A stretch of DNA of 64,000 nucleotides. Origin: Hyphomicrobium sp. MC1 (lineage in GTDB: Bacteria; Pseudomonadota; Alphaproteobacteria; Rhizobiales; Hyphomicrobiaceae). Below are positions 16,583 through 24,979 of the stretch, one piece after another (position 1 is the first letter of the stretch; every line of letters starts with the position of its first letter). Below the pieces are notes generated by a model, which worked only from the letters and a program-made list of their open reading frames with translations, made no database searches and was not told the DNA's origin. The stretch covers positions 2,542,001 through 2,606,000 of the forward strand of contig NC_015717.1 of the NCBI RefSeq assembly GCF_000253295.1. The letters run 5' to 3'. Both the position numbers and the translations under genes were made by a program.

Positions 16583-16777
16583 ATGGCCAGTGATCCGCCA
16601 CGTCCCGCCAAGCCGCAAAACGAGACTGACACCGTAGACGAAAAGCAATTGCAGGCTGTCCTTCGGGACGTGCCAGAGGGCGCTTTCGCGCTTGCCGGCA
16701 CCGCGGTCGGCATTCTCGTGCTCGCCTACCTGTTCCTTTATTTCCTGGTCTTCCTGCCGCGCGGGCCGATTGGGTGA
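16583..16777 (+). CDS. Small single-helix subunit of the B-type cytochrome oxidase (subunit IIa-like)
   Basis: A 64 aa protein with a polar, charged N-terminus and one membrane helix (residues about 34-56, rich in Leu/Phe/Val) ending in RGPIG. It lies 8 bp before the subunit II gene. B-family (ba3) oxidases have a one-helix subunit IIa encoded at this position, which supports the call although the sequence itself is too short for firm homology. No Shine-Dalgarno sequence precedes the ATG. Confidence 0.65.
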   Translation: MASDPPRPAKPQNETDTVDEKQLQAVLRDVPEGAFALAGTAVGILVLAYLFLYFLVFLPRGPIG

Positions 16778-16785
16778 GCTGAGGC

Positions 16786-17325
16786 ATGAGCGAACAGGAC
16801 ATCATCAAATCGGAAGAACGCTGGGGCATCGTTGCGGCATCGGCCGTCGGCATCATGCTGGCCGTCTTTGTCGTGACAAGCATCATGATGGCGATACGTC
16901 CGCCGAGCCACGTTGAGACAATCGATCCGACCACCCTCAGCACGAATAGCGAATTCGTCGCGAGCAACCTCGGGACCCAGGTCAATCCAGATGGTTCCGT
17001 CACCGTTCGCGTCATTGCGACGCAATTCGAATTCGTGCCGCGCTGCATTCCGGTTCCCGTCGGGCGGCCCGTCACGTTTCGCGTCACCAGCCCGGACGTG
17101 ATCCATGGCTTCATCGTGGCGGGCACCAATGCCAACACGATGGTCGTGCCCGGCTACGTGTCGCAAGTCCGGACGGTTTTCAATTCGCCCGGCGATCATC
17201 TCATGCCCTGCCACGAATACTGCGGCTTGGGTCACAGCGAAATGTGGGCGCTCGTAAAGGTTCTCGACGACGCGCATTGGAAGCCCGATTCCCTTGGAAA
17301 GATGAGCTGTGAAGTATCGCGCTGA
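16786..17325 (+). CDS. Cytochrome c oxidase subunit II (CuA), ba3 type
   Basis: Accepts electrons from cytochrome c at a dinuclear copper centre on the periplasmic side. One N-terminal membrane helix (residues about 14-36) anchors a cupredoxin domain. The CuA ligands are visible: H107, C142, E144 (backbone), C146, H150 and M153, within PCHEYCGLGHSEMW. The length of 179 aa with one helix matches B-family subunit II (about 165-180 aa) and not the two-helix A-family form. Its 3-prime end overlaps the subunit I start by 17 bp, indicating translational coupling. Confidence 0.95.
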   Translation: MSEQDIIKSEERWGIVAASAVGIMLAVFVVTSIMMAIRPPSHVETIDPTTLSTNSEFVASNLGTQVNPDGSVTVRVIATQFEFVPRCIPVPVGRPVTFRVTSPDVIHGFIVAGTNANTMVVPGYVSQVRTVFNSPGDHLMPCHEYCGLGHSEMWALVKVLDDAHWKPDSLGKMSCEVSR

Positions 17326-18937
17326 AAAACTGGTCGTCGCGCATCTCGTCGTCGCGTTCGTTGCGCTCGGCATCGCTGCCGTCCTCGGAGCATGGCAGAT
17401 GACGGTCAGGAGCGGGATCAATCCGCCTTTGACATCGCCCACAACATACTTTGCGTCCGTCACTGCGCACGGCACGATCATGGCCTACGTCATGCCCACG
17501 CTATTCGCGATGGGATTTGGCTATTTCGTAGCGGTGACATCCCTTGACCGCCCATTGCCGAGCATGCGCTTGGCGTGGGCTGGATTCTGGGTCGCCGTCA
17601 TTGGTATGGTTCTGGCGATCATTCCGATCGTCGCAGGAAAAGCGAGCGTGCTTTACACATTCTATCCGCCGCTCATCGGCGACTTTTCCTATTACTTCGG
17701 TGTGCTGCTGATCGTGGTCGGGTCATGGGCGTGGGTCGCGATCATGATCTGGGCCATGGCGCAATGGAAGCGCGAAAACCCGGGCAAGCCCGTTCCTCTC
17801 GTGATGTTCGCGACGGTCGCAAACGCGTACCTGTGGCTTTGGACGACTCTCGGCGTCGGCGTCGAAGTGATCTTCCAGCTCATCCCCTCGTCGCTCGGCT
17901 GGAGCCAAACGGTCGATGTCGGTCTGGCGCGAACCTTCTTTGCATGGACCCTGCATCCGATCGTCTATTTCTGGCTGCTGCCGGCCTACATCGCGTTCTA
18001 CACGATTGCGCCGCAAGTGGCCGGCGGACGCCTTTACAGCGATATGATGGCGCGCATCAGCTTCGTGCTGCTCATTCTGTTCTCGCTGCCGGTCGGAATG
18101 CATCACCTATTCATGGATCCCGAGCACGGTGCCACATTCAAATTCCTGCAAGCGACACTGACGGCTCTCGTCGTGCTCCCGACGCTGCTGACCATCTTCA
18201 CGATCAGCGCGTCGATGGAGATTGCCGGCCGACTGCGCGGCGGCAAAGGATTGCTAGGCTGGATTGCGGCATTGCCATGGGACCGGCCAATGGTTCTTGC
18301 CACGGGGCTGTCCTTCGTCCTGCTCGGCTTCGGCGGGTTCGGCGGCGTCGTGAACATGGCCTACGGCATGAACGCGATGGTGCATAATACATCGTGGGTG
18401 ACGGCGCATTTCCATCTGATCTTCGGCGGCTCGGTCGTGATCATGTACTTTGCGACCACCTACCAGATCTGGCCGCTTCTTCTCCAGCGCCAGGGCTTCG
18501 ATAATCGGCTGCTGCGGCTTCAGCTCTGGCTGTGGGCCATCGGCGTCATCGTCACGACGTTTCCGTGGCACATCCTCGGCCTGATGGGGCAGCCGCGCCG
18601 CGTGGCGACATTCGACTACTCCAATCCGGCGATGGCCAATTGGCAGCCTTGGACGCTGGTCTCGATGGTTGGCGGCTTCGTAATGCTGGCCGCAGCGCTG
18701 CTTTTCCTTTGGAACCTCGCGTCGATCTTCTTTGCTTCTCGGGTTCCGAGCCGGCAGATGCACTATGCGGTTGCAGTTTATCCGCCGAAACGGCTGCCGA
18801 ACGCGCTGAACGGATTCGGACTTTGGAACACCGTGACAGCCTTCCTGATGCTCGTCGCTTTCGGTTATCCGATCGCGCAGTTCTACCTGCTGGACGTGCA
18901 TCCGGCGCTTATCCATCGCGTCGACATTGGAAACTAA
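17309..18937 (+). CDS. Cytochrome c oxidase subunit I, B family (ba3-like)
   Basis: The catalytic haem-copper subunit, which reduces O2 to water and pumps protons. Ligands are visible: the low-spin haem His in TAHGTIMAY, the CuB/His-Tyr segment HPIVYFWLLPAY, the CuB histidines of MHHLF, and the haem histidines in AHFHLIFGG. The Glu of the A-family HPEVY motif is replaced by Ile, as in B-family oxidases that use only the K-type proton channel. About 13 membrane helices fit within 542 aa. The start is GTG 17309 inside the subunit II gene. B-type oxidases usually have high oxygen affinity, so use at low O2 is likely. Confidence 0.95.
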   Translation: MKYRAEKLVVAHLVVAFVALGIAAVLGAWQMTVRSGINPPLTSPTTYFASVTAHGTIMAYVMPTLFAMGFGYFVAVTSLDRPLPSMRLAWAGFWVAVIGMVLAIIPIVAGKASVLYTFYPPLIGDFSYYFGVLLIVVGSWAWVAIMIWAMAQWKRENPGKPVPLVMFATVANAYLWLWTTLGVGVEVIFQLIPSSLGWSQTVDVGLARTFFAWTLHPIVYFWLLPAYIAFYTIAPQVAGGRLYSDMMARISFVLLILFSLPVGMHHLFMDPEHGATFKFLQATLTALVVLPTLLTIFTISASMEIAGRLRGGKGLLGWIAALPWDRPMVLATGLSFVLLGFGGFGGVVNMAYGMNAMVHNTSWVTAHFHLIFGGSVVIMYFATTYQIWPLLLQRQGFDNRLLRLQLWLWAIGVIVTTFPWHILGLMGQPRRVATFDYSNPAMANWQPWTLVSMVGGFVMLAAALLFLWNLASIFFASRVPSRQMHYAVAVYPPKRLPNALNGFGLWNTVTAFLMLVAFGYPIAQFYLLDVHPALIHRVDIGN

Positions 18938-18941
18938 GTCC

Positions 18942-19760
18942 ATGGCAAGCGAACACGACCACGACTTACCGGATACGCGCGCTGAAGACCGCCTTTGGCG
19001 GCGTTGGGTTTTCATCGCCACGGGATCGTTCGTTGTCGCGAGCCTGCTGCTCGGTACAATTCTGCTTCCCATTCGCGACAATCCCCAACTCGATCCGTGG
19101 GGTGCCATCTGCCGGGCGTTCGGCTTCGGCACCAACGTTGCCGGAATGGCCGCGAAGCCCGGCTCGGCCGCTTCGGACGTAACGTGGAGTGCCGCGACGA
19201 GAATAGCCTTGGAGAAAGGCGATCCGAAGCGCGGCTTCGACATCGTCAAGGACAATTGCTCGGCATGCCACGGCGAGAAGGGCCTTTCGATTGATCCGAC
19301 GCAATTTCCAAATCTCGCCGGACAGTCTGAAGCCTCACTGTTCAAGCAGCTCAGCGATTTCAAATCAGGGTCGCGGGTGTCGGATATCATGGGGCCGGTG
19401 GCACAGGCTCTGACGGATCAGCAGATCGAAGACGTCTCCGCCTATTTCGCCGGACAGAAGCCTGCGCCCGCCAGCGACAAGGCTCCGGAGGCGACTCTGG
19501 ATCTCGTTAACATTGGCAATCCGGCGTTAGCGCTGCCCCCTTGCATCGCCTGCCATAACGACGTGGGTGGCGGCCCCGAGGGCGCGCCCCTGCTCTCTGG
19601 ACAATCGCCGTCCTACCTCGAAGCCCAGCTGAAGAAATTTGCGAGCGGCGAGAGACACAACGATACATTTGCGCGGATGCGCTCGATCGCGAAAGATCTG
19701 ACGGCCGAGCAAATGCATGCTCTGGCGCAATATTACGGAATGCCTTCAGAAGCGAAATAA
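18942..19760 (+). CDS. Membrane-tethered dihaem cytochrome c (c4-like)
   Basis: A 272 aa protein with a charged cytoplasmic N-terminus, one membrane helix (residues about 22-43) and two cytochrome c domains carrying CSACH (106-110) and CIACH (201-205), the layout of cytochrome c4. It starts 4 bp after the subunit I stop, so it belongs to the same operon. It is the likely direct electron donor to CuA of the oxidase, held at the membrane. The ATG at 18942 was preferred to an in-frame TTG at 18927 that overlaps the upstream gene. Confidence 0.9.
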   Translation: MASEHDHDLPDTRAEDRLWRRWVFIATGSFVVASLLLGTILLPIRDNPQLDPWGAICRAFGFGTNVAGMAAKPGSAASDVTWSAATRIALEKGDPKRGFDIVKDNCSACHGEKGLSIDPTQFPNLAGQSEASLFKQLSDFKSGSRVSDIMGPVAQALTDQQIEDVSAYFAGQKPAPASDKAPEATLDLVNIGNPALALPPCIACHNDVGGGPEGAPLLSGQSPSYLEAQLKKFASGERHNDTFARMRSIAKDLTAEQMHALAQYYGMPSEAK

Positions 19761-19884
19761 CCTCGCTTCGACAATAAGTTAAGATCGCATATCAGGTTGG
19801 AAAATCTGCCATTGCTCCCTGCGTTCCCGAACGCGCAGTAGAGATCCGCCGAGGTCCCTTCCCTAGACGGATGAGCATCGTTAT

Positions 19885-19905
19885 ATTCGTACGGCTATAT
19901 CGAAT
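19885..19905. promoter_or_regulatory. LysR-type operator candidate (ATTCG-N11-CGAAT)
   Basis: A 21 bp interrupted dyad ends 25 bp before the LysR start at 19930 and contains a T-N11-A core (T19887, A19899), the standard LysR-type recognition motif. Its position is that expected for autoregulation. Confidence 0.5.
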
Positions 19906-19929
19906 AGCGGCAAGCCGTCCGAGATCCCC

Positions 19930-20850
19930 ATGTTCGTTCGTCAGATGAGCTACCTGGTTGCGCTTGCTCGCGAGAAACATTTCACGCGCGCTGCCGAGAA
20001 ATGCCACGTCACGCAATCGACGTTGTCGGCAGGACTGAAAGCGCTCGAACGCGAACTCGATATGCGCCTCGTGTTGCGGGGACCGCGTTTCATTGGCCTG
20101 ACGCCCGAGGGCGAGCGCGTCGTCGCTTGGGCGTCGCAGATCATCTCCGATTATGAAAACCTCAAGCAGGACGTGGCGGGACTTCGCGAGGGCTTGAAGG
20201 GTACGTTACGCCTCGGCGTCATCCCGGCCGCGATGCCGGCCGTTGCAAAGCTCACGTCGCCGTTCTGTGCCCAGCACCCCGGCATCACGGTTGACGTCTT
20301 CTCGATGACATCGGCGGAGATTCAAGCAGGCATCGACAAGTTCGAACTCGACGCCGGACTTACTTACTTGGAGAACGAGCCATTAGCGAACGTCCGCAAG
20401 ACGCCACTTTACCGCGAGCGGTATTTTCTCGTCACACACGTCGATAGTCCGTTGGCGCAGACCGATGCTATTTCCTGGAAAGAGGCCGTTACCGAGAACC
20501 TCTGCCTGTTGAACGAGAGCATGCAGAACAGACGCGTTCTCAATAAGCTCGCAGAGTCTCTCGGGCTGAAGCTCGCGCCTTCCGTTACCTCGAATTCATA
20601 CCTCGCGATCTGTTCGCACGTCTGCAGCGGCGAGTGGTCGAGCATCATTCCACACACGTTTTCGTATATCTTCTGTGGCTGCAAAGAACTGGCGCTGGTC
20701 GAGCTTGTCGACCCGAAACATAGTCAATCGATCGGCCTTGTCGCCTCGAACCGCGACCCCCTCTCTCCCCTTGCGCATGCGCTTATCCGCTGCGCGTCGC
20801 GCCTGAACCAGGAAGACCTCTTCGCCCCTGCGCTCGTCGCGGCGGAATGA
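19930..20850 (+). CDS. LysR family regulator of the formate dehydrogenase/cyanase genes (inferred)
   Basis: A 306 aa LysR-type regulator. The N-terminal winged helix reads QMSYLVALAREKHFTRAAEKCHVTQSTLSAGLKALERELDMRL, followed by the linker and a two-lobe effector domain. It precedes formate dehydrogenase and cyanase genes on the same strand, with a 246 bp gap. LysR regulators accompany formate dehydrogenases (FdsR-type) and cyanases (CynR) in other bacteria, so either signal, formate or cyanate, is possible. The OxyR-type pair of redox cysteines was not identified. The effector is unknown. Confidence 0.85.
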   Translation: MFVRQMSYLVALAREKHFTRAAEKCHVTQSTLSAGLKALERELDMRLVLRGPRFIGLTPEGERVVAWASQIISDYENLKQDVAGLREGLKGTLRLGVIPAAMPAVAKLTSPFCAQHPGITVDVFSMTSAEIQAGIDKFELDAGLTYLENEPLANVRKTPLYRERYFLVTHVDSPLAQTDAISWKEAVTENLCLLNESMQNRRVLNKLAESLGLKLAPSVTSNSYLAICSHVCSGEWSSIIPHTFSYIFCGCKELALVELVDPKHSQSIGLVASNRDPLSPLAHALIRCASRLNQEDLFAPALVAAE

Positions 20851-21096
20851 TCGACCATATCGATCACCTCAGAAATCTCATTCGTTTGACCGTCCGGCCT
20901 GCAAGGCACGACAACTCGCGCGCTTGGTCGAGGAAGAGCTTTCAATAGCCGTCAGCCAAGCGAGGAAGCGCCAAGAGGAATGATGCTCGGGCTATTGAGA
21001 GAGCCCGCCATCCCGCCTCGCCGACAGATCGTCAGTCGTCCGGACACCTCCGGACGAAACGCTTGCTCATTGCCCTTTTTCAGAACGGAGTTTGAG

Positions 21097-22299
21097 ATGG
21101 CTAAGATCGTATGTGTGCTCTACGACGATCCCGTAACCGGGTATCCGAAATCATACGCGCGCGACGACATCCCCACGATCACGAAGTATCCCGACGGACA
21201 GACGACGCCGACACCGCACGCCATCGATTTCGTTCCGGGCCACCTGCTCGGCAGCGTGTCGGGCGAACTCGGTCTTCGCAAATACCTTGAAAGCAACGGC
21301 CACACGCTGGTCGTGACGTCCGACAAGGACGGCGCGAATTCTCAGCTCGACAAGGAGCTTCACGACGCCGAAATCGTCATTTCGCAGCCGTTCTGGCCCG
21401 CGTACATGACGGCCGAACGCATTGCCAAGGCACCGAAGCTGAAGATGATCGTGACCGCCGGTATCGGTTCGGATCACACCGATCTTCAAGCAGCGATGGA
21501 TCATGGCATCACCGTCGCCGAGGTCACGTACTGCAACTCGAACAGTGTTGCCGAGCATGTCGTCATGCAGATGCTCTCGCTCGTTCGCAATTACATCCCT
21601 TCGTACAACTGGGTGATCAAGGGCGGCTGGAACATCGCCGACTGCGTCGAACGCTCGTACGATATCGAAGGCATGCACGTCGGCACGGTCGCTGCAGGCC
21701 GCATCGGCCTGCGCGTGCTGCGTCTTCTGAAACCGTTCGACGTCAAGCTTCACTATATGGATCGCTACAAGCTTCCCGACGCGGTTGAGAAGGAACTAAA
21801 CCTCACGCACCACACGAGCCTCGAAAGCCTGACGAAGGTTTGCGACGTCGTGACGTTGAACTGCCCGCTGCATCCGGAAACGGAGCACATGATCAACGAC
21901 AAATCGCTCAAGAACTTCAAACGCGGCGCGTATCTCGTTAATACGGCTCGCGGCAAGCTCTGCGACCGCGATGCGATCGTGCGTGCTCTCGAAAGCGGCC
22001 AGCTTGCAGGATATGCGGGCGATGTGTGGTTCCCGCAGCCCGCACCGCAAGACCATCCGTGGCGGACGATGCCGCATCACGGCATGACCCCGCATATCTC
22101 GGGAACGTCGTTGTCAGCACAGGCGCGCTATGCGGCGGGCACGCGTGAAATTCTCGAGTGCTATTTCGAGAACCGTCCCATCCGCAACGAGTACCTGATC
22201 GTTCAGGGCGGCAAGCTCGCTGGCGTCGGCGCACATTCCTATAGCGCCGGCAACGCGACGGGCGGCTCGGAAGAGGCTGCTAAGTTCAAGAAAGCCTGA
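21097..22299 (+). CDS. fdh: NAD-dependent formate dehydrogenase (metal-free, D-2-hydroxyacid dehydrogenase family)
   Basis: Oxidises formate to CO2 and makes NADH, the last step of C1 oxidation. ATG 21097 has GGAG eight bases upstream and gives 400 aa, the length of the Pseudomonas sp. 101 enzyme. The key residues fall exactly one position after those of that enzyme: N147, D222 (NAD specificity), R285 in NTARGK, Q314 and H333 in TPHISG. The NAD loop is AAGRIGLRVL. Asp at 222 indicates preference for NAD over NADP. It is followed 66 bp later by cyanase, probably as one transcript. The upstream 246 bp contain TCAATAGC/GCTATTGA arms (20942-20949 and 20991-20998) that could fold in the leader. 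Confidence 0.97.
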   Translation: MAKIVCVLYDDPVTGYPKSYARDDIPTITKYPDGQTTPTPHAIDFVPGHLLGSVSGELGLRKYLESNGHTLVVTSDKDGANSQLDKELHDAEIVISQPFWPAYMTAERIAKAPKLKMIVTAGIGSDHTDLQAAMDHGITVAEVTYCNSNSVAEHVVMQMLSLVRNYIPSYNWVIKGGWNIADCVERSYDIEGMHVGTVAAGRIGLRVLRLLKPFDVKLHYMDRYKLPDAVEKELNLTHHTSLESLTKVCDVVTLNCPLHPETEHMINDKSLKNFKRGAYLVNTARGKLCDRDAIVRALESGQLAGYAGDVWFPQPAPQDHPWRTMPHHGMTPHISGTSLSAQARYAAGTREILECYFENRPIRNEYLIVQGGKLAGVGAHSYSAGNATGGSEEAAKFKKA

Positions 22300-22365
22300 A
22301 GCGTCTCAAAGGAAGCGCCGTGAAAGCGGCGCTTCCGACGCGTTCTCATTCTGACGGAGACGGCG

Positions 22366-22848
22366 ATGCGCAGGGAAGACCTGACGGAAAAGATACTCGA
22401 TATCAAACGCGCGAAGGGTTGGACGTGGAAACACATCACGACCGAGATCGGCGGCGTGTCGCCCGTTCTCGTCGTTGGCGCGTTGCTCGGACAAATGAAA
22501 CTCGTGAAGCCGCTCGCGAAGAAAGCTGCCGAACTGTTCGAACTGTCCGAAACCGAAGAGCGGATGCTGAACGAGGTCCCGTATCGCGGCATGCCGATGC
22601 CGCCAACCGATCCACTGCTCTATCGCTTCTACGAGCTTGTGATGGTCAACGGTCCGGCATGGAAGGCGTTGATCGAAGAGGAATTCGGCGACGGCATCAT
22701 GTCTGCGATCGACTTCGATATGGATCTCGAACGCAAGCCGCACGCCAAGGGCGATCGCATCCGCCTGACGATGTCGGGGAAATTCCTGCCGTATAAATAT
22801 TACGGCAACGAGCAGGGCATCGCGGAAACTGGCGTCAGGGAAGATTAA
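22366..22848 (+). CDS. cynS: Cyanase (cyanate hydratase)
   Basis: Converts cyanate and bicarbonate into ammonia and CO2 via carbamate, in the cytoplasm as a decamer. The catalytic triad R87, E90 and S113 lies in LLYRFYELV and GDGIMSAIDF, and the N-terminal helical domain LTEKILDIKRAKGWTWKHI is typical. The length of 160 aa matches the E. coli protein (156 aa). It sits just downstream of formate dehydrogenase and is followed by a strong hairpin, so it ends the transcript. There is no cyanate transporter or carbonic anhydrase next to it, unlike the E. coli cyn operon. Confidence 0.96.
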   Translation: MRREDLTEKILDIKRAKGWTWKHITTEIGGVSPVLVVGALLGQMKLVKPLAKKAAELFELSETEERMLNEVPYRGMPMPPTDPLLYRFYELVMVNGPAWKALIEEEFGDGIMSAIDFDMDLERKPHAKGDRIRLTMSGKFLPYKYYGNEQGIAETGVRED

Positions 22849-23155
22849 GACCTCCCCGCTCCTACCCGCAGAAAAAGCCCCGGCCTGCCTTCAGAGATTT
22901 CGGCCGGGGCTTCTGATGGTCTGCATAGAGAGCGTCAGGGTGCGACGACTCGTCATGGTTGTCCAGGTACTCTTTCCTCTCGCGCCGTCTCTCCACCGCT
23001 CATTGGCTTCTGCTGAAGACCGGCACAAGCGAGCCAGCGTACAAGTTCGGCTGCCTCGCGCCCGCCCGAATACGGCATCTTCTGCAATGACAGAGACAAT
23101 CGGCGTATGCTAGGTCCGGCTCAGCTGGGAGCCTCATTTCGATTTAAAATTCCAT
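22849..23155. other. Intergenic region between cynS and the CLC gene
   Basis: Apart from the terminator at 22875-22912, these 307 bp hold no supported gene. The CLC promoter must lie here; no clear -35/-10 pair was recognised. Confidence 0.5.
22875..22912 (+). terminator. Terminator hairpin after cynS
   Basis: AAGCCCCGGCC (22875-22885) pairs with GGCCGGGGCTT (22902-22912) in a perfect 11 bp stem, 27 bp after the cynS stop. The T stretch is short, so efficiency is uncertain. Confidence 0.65.
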
Positions 23156-24964
23156 ATGCGCCTTTTCCCCTTCGGCCAGAAACGCAGACCGCTCAGATGG
23201 GCTGTTGCCGTCATCCGCGTTTATCGGGGGTCCCTGCGCAAGCTCCTCCGTGACAACTCCTTTATCCTTGTCGTCGCGGCTGCGTGTGTCGGCGCGGCCA
23301 GTGGCGCTATCGCTTCGCTGATGATCCTCATCTCGGAAACCGCGCACCAATATCTCTTTGGGCTGAATGCGGGAGAGCGGCTCAGCTCGGCATTGGACCT
23401 CTCTCCCACCCAGGTGATCTTCATCGTAACCCTGGGCGGCGTTCTCGTGGGCGCAACGTACCTGCATCAATCGCGGCTCAGGCATGTGATCGTCGACCCG
23501 ATCGAAGCCAACGCGCTTTACGGCGGCCGCATGTCGTTCAGGGACAGCGCGTTCGTGGCTTTGCAGTCGCTGCTATCGAGTGGCTTCGGCCTGTCGCTCG
23601 GTATCGAAGGCGGCTTTACGCAGGCTGCCGGAGCCGTCGGCTCGAAAGTCGGACAATTCTTGAACCGTCGTCGTCACGACGTGCGCATGCTCGTCGGCGC
23701 AGGATGCGCAGGCGGCATCGCGGGTGCATTTGCGGCGCCGTTCGCAGGGGCCGCTTACGGCTTCGAACTCATCGTCGGCAGCTATACCGTCGCGACGCTG
23801 TCACCCGTCGTTGCGGCGGCCGTGGCGGGACATCTGGCGTCGCGACTTTTGGTCGGCCACTCCTATCACATTCCGCTCAATCCAAATGGCTTTGGCAGCG
23901 ATGGTTACGCCATTCTGGCACTGTTTCTCGGCGTCGCTTGCGGACTGCTGTCGGTCGGTTTGATGCGCTGCGTGACGGGTGTCGAGCGCATATTCCGACA
24001 GAGCAAAATGCGTGACGTCTTCCGGCCATGGGCAGGCGGCCTGCTGGTCGGTTTAATGGCGATTTTCGTGCCGCATCTGCTCGGCTCCGGCCACGATGCG
24101 ATGGCGCTGATCCTGAATAACGAATGGCCGGTAAAGCTGTTGGCCGTCGTACTGGCTGGCAAGATCGTGGCTTCGGCGCTGTCGCTCGGCTCGGGGTTTC
24201 GTGGCGGCCTGTTCTCGACATCGCTCTTCCTCGGTGCCGTCACTGGCGCCATCGCCGGAAACCTCGGCGTGATGGGCGGCGTGGTCGCGCCAAACGATGT
24301 GGCAATCATCAGTCTTGTCGGCATGGCAAGCTTCGGTGCTGCCGTCGTCGGAGCACCGATGGCGATGGCGCTGCTCGCGATCGAAGTTACCGGCGACTTG
24401 ACGGTCGTCGAACCTGTTCTGCTCGGTGTTCTGGCGGCGACACTGACCGTCAGGCAAGTGTTCGGATACTCGTTCGCCACGTGGCGTTTTCACTTGCGCG
24501 GCGAAGCGATCCTCGGCGGCGAGGACGTCGGCTGGGCACGGCAGACGACGGCCCGCGATCTGATGCGGCGCGATTTGAATACCGTGCCGATCACCATGTC
24601 GCTCGCCGACTTTTGCGCACGCTTTCCCGTCGGCTCGACGAAGTACGTAGCGGTCGCGGACCAAAAGGCGGCGTACGTTGGCCTTCTTGATGTCGCCGCC
24701 TTGCATGTCGACCAATTGAACGACGATGCGGGTAGCACGCTGGAAGACCTGAAGTCGTCGCTTGAGCATAGCAATGACTGGGTGATGGCCTCGACGCGCT
24801 TCGACATGCTCGTGCATTTATTTGAACAGCGCGAAACAGAGCGACTGATCATCGTCGACAACGAAACGTCGAGGCACGCCTTGGGCTACATCACGGAAGC
24901 GTTCGCGCTCCGGCGCTATCGCCAGGAGCTCGAAGCCCGTCAGCGCGAGATCTTCGGCAACTAG
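23156..24964 (+). CDS. CLC family chloride channel/antiporter with C-terminal CBS pair
   Basis: A 602 aa membrane protein with the CLC fold (about residues 30-440) followed by a cytoplasmic region of two CBS-like domains (about 455-590). The gating Glu is kept (E151 in GIEGG), but the usual GxEGP signature has Gly in place of Pro. The second signature GGLFSTSLF has Thr where GxFxP expects Pro. Transport of chloride or another anion is likely, and the altered filter makes ion choice uncertain. The CBS pair suggests control by nucleotides or ionic strength. It stands alone and is convergent with the Rieske gene, 15 bp apart. Confidence 0.88.
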   Translation: MRLFPFGQKRRPLRWAVAVIRVYRGSLRKLLRDNSFILVVAAACVGAASGAIASLMILISETAHQYLFGLNAGERLSSALDLSPTQVIFIVTLGGVLVGATYLHQSRLRHVIVDPIEANALYGGRMSFRDSAFVALQSLLSSGFGLSLGIEGGFTQAAGAVGSKVGQFLNRRRHDVRMLVGAGCAGGIAGAFAAPFAGAAYGFELIVGSYTVATLSPVVAAAVAGHLASRLLVGHSYHIPLNPNGFGSDGYAILALFLGVACGLLSVGLMRCVTGVERIFRQSKMRDVFRPWAGGLLVGLMAIFVPHLLGSGHDAMALILNNEWPVKLLAVVLAGKIVASALSLGSGFRGGLFSTSLFLGAVTGAIAGNLGVMGGVVAPNDVAIISLVGMASFGAAVVGAPMAMALLAIEVTGDLTVVEPVLLGVLAATLTVRQVFGYSFATWRFHLRGEAILGGEDVGWARQTTARDLMRRDLNTVPITMSLADFCARFPVGSTKYVAVADQKAAYVGLLDVAALHVDQLNDDAGSTLEDLKSSLEHSNDWVMASTRFDMLVHLFEQRETERLIIVDNETSRHALGYITEAFALRRYRQELEARQREIFGN

Positions 24965-24979
24965 CCGAGACCATATCGT

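Noticed and set aside
18254..19390. 378-codon frame on the minus strand across the oxidase and cytochrome genes
   Set aside because: It overlaps two well supported genes and has no family features.
19930..20850. OxyR peroxide sensor
   Set aside because: The DNA-binding domain is general LysR and the characteristic pair of redox cysteines was not identified; the position before fdh and cynS suggests a metabolic regulator.
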